DNA of 64,000 nucleotides from Bradyrhizobium commune (GTDB taxonomy: Bacteria > Pseudomonadota > Alphaproteobacteria > Rhizobiales > Xanthobacteraceae). The notes beneath the pieces were generated by a model. That model saw nothing but the letters and a program-made list of their open reading frames with translations. It ran no database searches and was not told the origin of the DNA. A program made the translations under genes and the position numbers. Every line of letters starts with the position of its first letter. Position 1 is the first letter of the stretch. Positions 60,774-64,000 of the stretch are shown here, piece after piece. The stretch lies in NCBI RefSeq assembly GCF_015624505.1, contig NZ_CP061379.1, positions 4,588,001-4,652,000 on the forward strand, read 5' to 3'.

Positions 60774-60801
60774 GTGTACAGTAACACCAATAACTGTACA
60801 C
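60774..60801. promoter_or_regulatory. Candidate GntR operator, GTGTACAGT inverted repeat
   Basis: GTGTACAGT (60774-60782) and ACTGTACAC (60793-60801), perfect 9-bp arms around 10 bases, 48 bases upstream of the GntR ATG. Each arm contains TGTACA. Fits autoregulation by an FCD-type GntR protein. Confidence 0.7.
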
Positions 60802-60937
60802 ATGATGCGGAGATTTTAGTCGACCAGCGCGAAGATTCGGCACGCGAGCGCTCAAAGTTTGCACTCGATTAATCACCAAATCCGCCGATAATTACCCAAA
60901 ATGGCGGCACGTCGATCACCCTGCTTCGCTCAAAAAC

Positions 60938-60945
60938 TGTATACA
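60938..60945. promoter_or_regulatory. Candidate GntR half-operator TGTATACA
   Basis: Perfect 8-bp palindrome within CTGTATACAAG, 32 bases before the RHH gene start. It resembles the TGTACA arms at 60774-60801 and could let the same regulator control the divergent operon. Confidence 0.45.
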
Positions 60946-60976
60946 AGATTTCTCAAAACGCATTCTGGAGGCCAAT

Positions 60977-61159
60977 TTGACCGAGACCGTGATCAGGCTG
61001 CGGCTCAATCAGCAGCAGCTCGAATTGATGGACCGGACCATCGCCAGCGGCGTCGCGCCGGACCGCGCCGCTTTGGTGCGGCTGGCCGTGCGCGAATACG
61101 CGGCGGCGCGGAAGGCCGAGACCACGGCGAAGCCGAATGATCTGGAGCCGGTGCGATGA
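60977..61159 (+). CDS. Small ribbon-helix-helix-like protein
   Basis: 60 residues with a strand VIRLRLNQ followed by two helices (QQLELMDRTIASG and DRAALVRLAVREYAAARK), the RHH/CopG outline. The start is a TTG with GGAGG five bases upstream. It ends in the start region of the DUF1989 gene (4-base overlap), so it is coupled. No toxin gene is adjacent, so it is more likely a DNA-binding accessory of the operon. Confidence 0.65.
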   Translation: MTETVIRLRLNQQQLELMDRTIASGVAPDRAALVRLAVREYAAARKAETTAKPNDLEPVR

Positions 61160-62091
61160 GCGAGCGCCCTATCCTGTTCGAGCATGTGCTGGAGCCCGGC
61201 ACGGGCAAGGCCATCGAGCTCCTGAAAGGCCAGATCCTGCGCATCGAGCAGGTCGAAGGCGGCCAGTGCGCCGATTTCAACTGCTTCAACCTGCACGACT
61301 ACAAGGAGTTCATGCATTGCGGGCGGACCCGCACCGTGCACGGCTTCCATCCGACCAAGGGCACCTTCATGTGGTCGGCGCCGCCGCGCGAGCGCGCGAT
61401 GCTCTATATCCTCGAGGACACGGTCGGCCGCAACGACGTGCTGTTTCCCCGTTGCAGCGCCTATGTCTACGAGGCGTCTTACGGTTTTTCGGTGCACACC
61501 AATTGCCATGACATCCAGGCCGAGGCGCAGCGGGAATACGGATTGACGCCCGACGACGTGCACGATTCCTTCAACCTGTTCATGTGCACTGGCGTCGACC
61601 AGGACGGCCACGCCTACATGACGCGGCAGACCACCAAGGCGGGCGACCATGTCGACCTTCTGGCGCTGATGGACGTGCTGGCGGTCCCGAACGTCTGCGG
61701 CGCCGACGTGATGCGCACCAGCAATTTCGCGCTGAAGCCATTGAAGCTGACGGTGTTTGCGGCAACGGAGGTCGATCTGGCGCGCGTGCCGAAGACGCCG
61801 ACGCTGGCGAGCCAGCGCACGCCGAAGGATTTTCGCAATCCGACCATCAAGACCGACCGGCCGCTGCGCCGTGACCCCGCTTACAAGCCGGAGTTTCCGA
61901 ACACACCGATCCGCATCACCGAGCTGCCGGTCGCGCTGTCGGCCGAGGAGCTTGCGGATTTCAACGCGGCCAAGCGCAGCGATATCTATGGCGAGGACGA
62001 CGCCGCAGCGTTGCGCGACATGCTGTTCGCATGGTGGGAAGAACGCTTCCTCCAGGCGCATGCCGGCGCACCTTCGATCGAGAGTGAATGA
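61156..62091 (+). CDS. DUF1989 (urea-carboxylase-associated family) protein
   Basis: 311 residues with the DUF1989 core: GKAIELLKGQILRIEQVEGGQCADFNCFNL, then RTVHGFHPTKGTFMWSAPPRERAMLYILEDTVGRNDVLFPRCSAYVYEASYG and HTNCHDI. Cysteine/histidine positions suggest a metal site. Characterised relatives include carboxyguanidine deiminase subunits and urea-carboxylase-associated proteins. Here it is single and paired with a flavin reductase under GntR control beside a BMP binding protein, so a role in degrading an amide- or guanidine-like nitrogen compound is a reasonable inference. Confidence 0.8.
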   Translation: MSERPILFEHVLEPGTGKAIELLKGQILRIEQVEGGQCADFNCFNLHDYKEFMHCGRTRTVHGFHPTKGTFMWSAPPRERAMLYILEDTVGRNDVLFPRCSAYVYEASYGFSVHTNCHDIQAEAQREYGLTPDDVHDSFNLFMCTGVDQDGHAYMTRQTTKAGDHVDLLALMDVLAVPNVCGADVMRTSNFALKPLKLTVFAATEVDLARVPKTPTLASQRTPKDFRNPTIKTDRPLRRDPAYKPEFPNTPIRITELPVALSAEELADFNAAKRSDIYGEDDAAALRDMLFAWWEERFLQAHAGAPSIESE

Positions 62092-62729
62092 TGGATGACG
62101 TGACGTTCGATTTCCGCGTGCTGTCGGCGCGCGACAAATACAAGCTCCTGATCGGCACCGTGGTGCCCCGCCCGATCGCGCTGGTGACGACGGTCAATCC
62201 CGAAGGGCGCGTCAACGCGGCGCCGTTCAGCTTTTTCAATTGCCTGTCGGCCGATCCGCCGATCCTGGCGCTCGGCGTCGAGAACCATCCGGACATGCGG
62301 TTCAAGGACACCGGCCTCAACATCCGCCTGACCGAGGTTTTTACCGTCAACATCGTCTCGCATGCGATTGCCGAGGCCATGCATGTCTGCGCCGTGCCGT
62401 TCGCGCCGGATCATGACGAGCTGAAGGCGGCCGGCCTGACCGCCATGCCGGGCAAGACGGTGGCATCGCCCTGGATCAAGGAGGCGCCGGCCGCGTTCGA
62501 ATGCCGCCGCCACATCACGCTGGAGCTCGGCAAGTCGCGGCAGATCATCATGGGCGAGATCCTGTTTGCGCATTATCACGCCGACGTCGTCGACGCCGAG
62601 CGGCTGCACATCGACCCTGCCCGGCTCGATGCCATCGCCCGGCTCGGCGGCAGCACCTGCTCGACCATCCGCGACCGTTTCGACATGGCGACGCCGACGC
62701 TGGAGGATTGGAACGAGCAGCAGTCGTAG
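62088..62729 (+). CDS. Flavin reductase-like FMN-binding protein
   Basis: 213 residues of the split-barrel flavin reductase family: KYKLLIGTVVPRPIALVTTVNPEGRVNAAPFSFFNCLSADPPILALGV is the FMN-binding core. Such proteins reduce FMN for a partner monooxygenase or act on their own substrate; no monooxygenase is adjacent. ATG overlaps the DUF1989 stop by four bases, so the two are coupled and probably act on the same compound. Confidence 0.85.
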   Translation: MMDDVTFDFRVLSARDKYKLLIGTVVPRPIALVTTVNPEGRVNAAPFSFFNCLSADPPILALGVENHPDMRFKDTGLNIRLTEVFTVNIVSHAIAEAMHVCAVPFAPDHDELKAAGLTAMPGKTVASPWIKEAPAAFECRRHITLELGKSRQIIMGEILFAHYHADVVDAERLHIDPARLDAIARLGGSTCSTIRDRFDMATPTLEDWNEQQS

Positions 62730-62735
62730 GAGAAC

Positions 62736-62966
62736 CTACGCCTCCTGAACCTCGAGCGTAATCGACACCTTCAAGAACGGCACGCCCTCCGCGCGGACAT
62801 CGACGACGACACGATGCGCGCTACCGGCGATGAAGGCGTCTCGGGCGATCGAGGCGCCGGTCAGCACGGCTTCCTTGCGCGCGTCATTGACGTCAGGGAA
62901 TTCCTGCCCGCTCTCGTCCGGAATGAGACGGCCATTCTCGTGGATGTCGAAATGGAAGCGCGGCAT
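62736..62966 (-). CDS. DUF6894 family small protein
   Basis: 76 residues: MPRFHFDIHENGRLIPDESG, then QEFPDVNDARKEAVLTGASIARDAF, the DUF6894 pattern frequent in rhizobia. Function unknown. The frame opens further upstream, but that part runs into the Crp/Fnr gene and is unsupported. It starts seven bases after the Crp/Fnr stop, so the two genes are co-transcribed. Confidence 0.85.
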   Translation of the reverse strand: MPRFHFDIHENGRLIPDESGQEFPDVNDARKEAVLTGASIARDAFIAGSAHRVVVDVRAEGVPFLKVSITLEVQEA

Positions 62967-62973
62967 CGGCGGC

Positions 62974-63705
62974 TCAAAGCGTGGGCGACTGGTGCAAATA
63001 ACGGCCGTCGAAATCTGCAAGTTCCAAAAATTTGCGTTCGTCGAGCACGGTGACCCGGCCACGGTGCAGCTCGACGATGCCTTCCTGACGCAACTGCTTG
63101 ATCACTCGGTTGGCGTGAACGGCGGTGATCCCCAGGGCTTCGCCGATCTGTTCCTGTGTCAGCGGCATCTCGAAATTGCCGCCGTCCACGCGGCCGATGA
63201 TCCGCAGGCGCTCGCGTAATTCGATCATGACATGGGCGAGCCGCGCGGGCGCCGGGCGCTGGCCGACATTGACGATCCATTCGCGGAACATCGCAGCATC
63301 GATCAGGGTGTCCCGCCAGAACATCTCGGCAACAGCGGGCCTGCGGCGATGCAGCTTTTGCAGCGTCTTGTGGCTGATGAAGCCGAGTGTCGACGGCGTC
63401 AACGTCGACAGATCATGGTCCATGACGTGCAGGAACAGGCTCATCAAATCGGGGATTTCGCCGGGGATGTGGATCGAGAGGATCTGCCGCTTACCGTCCG
63501 CGATCGTCTTGGAGCGTGCGCAAAAGCCCTCCGCGATCAGGCAGCATTCCGTCGCCCGCTCGCCGTCACGCACTACCGGCGTCTCCGCCGGATACTGCCG
63601 AACCGCGATCGGAAGGGCCTCGATCTCTCCGACATCCTCGTCGGAAATGCCGGATGAAATGCGCAGGCGTTTGAGAAGCGCCGCGCGGATCGTATCGCTG
63701 GGCAA
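62974..63705 (-). CDS. Crp/Fnr-family transcriptional regulator
   Basis: 243 residues: an N-terminal cyclic-nucleotide-binding-like beta-roll (ETPVVRDGERATECCLIAEGFCARSKTIADGKRQILSIHIPGEIPDL), a dimer helix, and a C-terminal HTH_Crp (MPLTQEQIGEALGITAVHANRVIKQLRQEGIVEL). It lacks the four-cysteine N-terminal oxygen sensor of true Fnr, so it senses something else. Heads a two-gene unit with the DUF6894 protein. Confidence 0.9.
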   Translation of the reverse strand: MPSDTIRAALLKRLRISSGISDEDVGEIEALPIAVRQYPAETPVVRDGERATECCLIAEGFCARSKTIADGKRQILSIHIPGEIPDLMSLFLHVMDHDLSTLTPSTLGFISHKTLQKLHRRRPAVAEMFWRDTLIDAAMFREWIVNVGQRPAPARLAHVMIELRERLRIIGRVDGGNFEMPLTQEQIGEALGITAVHANRVIKQLRQEGIVELHRGRVTVLDERKFLELADFDGRYLHQSPTL

Positions 63706-63835
63706 GTCGGGTCAGCTCCGGTCGTATGCAGTGGACCACGATGAAAAACCCGCGATCGGTGCGCCCGGTTCCAACAAAAGTTAAGGACGCTGCGCGCATT
63801 CGCGTGCTTGGCTTTATGCAGGAAAGGCCCAAGCC

Positions 63836-64000
63836 ATGACCAAGAAACGCAACCGCACGCGACCGGCCCTGTCGCTCCAGGAGCGCCTGAAAAAATTCAG
63901 CCAGGAGGCCCGCACTGCTGCCAAAAGCTTGCCGGCCGGCGCCGAGCGCCACACGCTGATGCAGAAGGTGCGCGACGGCGAAGCTGCCGCCGAGATGGAG
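63836..64000 (+). CDS. Small basic protein, cut by the window end
   Basis: The first 55 codons are visible with no stop: MTKKRNRTRPALSLQERLKK, then FSQEARTAAKSLPAGAERHTL and MQKVRDGEAAAEME. GGAAAGG precedes the ATG. Short basic helical proteins like this are frequent in Bradyrhizobium; the C-terminus lies outside the window. Confidence 0.65.
   Translation, partial: MTKKRNRTRPALSLQERLKKFSQEARTAAKSLPAGAERHTLMQKVRDGEAAAEME

Noticed and set aside
60977..61159. RHH protein as an antitoxin of a toxin-antitoxin pair
   Set aside because: The coupled downstream gene is a DUF1989 metabolic protein and no toxin-sized gene is adjacent.

Overview
The window is a continuous piece of a high-GC alphaproteobacterial chromosome. 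Gene content (orphan Bug/TctC binding proteins, Liv-type ABC uptake, many amidohydrolases, a NicAB-type dehydrogenase, many MarR/TetR/GntR switches, a DUF6894 protein) points to Bradyrhizobium or a close relative in the Nitrobacteraceae. This is inferred from gene content; there is no rRNA or other marker. No rRNA, tRNA, CRISPR array, insertion sequence, phage or integrase is visible. Coding density is high, and most long antisense reading frames are shadows of GC-rich genes.

Layout. 0-9 kb: an RND efflux pump, a TSUP permease, small unknown proteins, a decayed LuxR-type regulator, a MaoC-like hydratase and a lytic transglycosylase. 8.3-14 kb: a shikimate-dehydrogenase-like protein with a Baeyer-Villiger monooxygenase, divergent from an acyl-CoA ligase, then a GH172 (DUF2961) protein. 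14-19 kb: an AaeXAB-like efflux operon led by a MarR regulator and divergent from an MFS exporter. 18.9-22 kb: two divergent amidohydrolases. 22.3-31.4 kb: a minus-strand catabolic operon resembling the lower protocatechuate/gallate meta-cleavage route (two PDC-lactonase-like amidohydrolases, DctA, a GalB-like hydratase, an RraA-type aldolase, a dihydroxyphthalate-decarboxylase-like protein, a DUF1932 dehydrogenase) under a TetR regulator, with two periplasmic binding proteins divergent from it. 31.4-37 kb: a MarR regulator with clear palindromic sites, an MscS channel, DUF763, and a cytochrome P450 lacking its heme-ligating cysteine.

37-51.7 kb is the most coherent region. It reads as a nicotinate (or related pyridine carboxylate) pathway: a NicAB-type molybdenum hydroxylase with three c-type hemes, a 6-hydroxynicotinate-reductase-like protein, enamidase, a ferredoxin-NADP reductase, a complete Liv-type ABC importer, a MarR regulator, and two proteins of unknown function (UPF0280 and the amino-acid-synthesis family). 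Matching ATTCGTATAC-centred palindromes sit in front of both divergent promoter regions. An oxidative hydroxylase therefore appears to feed a reductive ring-opening route.

The catechol-2,3-dioxygenase-like gene at 51.7-52.7 kb has a promoter almost identical to that of the TetR gene 23 kb away, including an 18-bp TTTGTAC-N4-GTACAAA palindrome. This links the dioxygenase to the 22-29 kb operon, which has no ring-cleavage enzyme of its own. The rest (53-64 kb) holds an orphan HerA ATPase, an AhpD-like protein, a secreted phosphodiesterase, a GntR-controlled locus (BMP-type binding protein, RHH protein, DUF1989 protein, flavin reductase), a Crp/Fnr regulator and the start of a gene cut by the window end.
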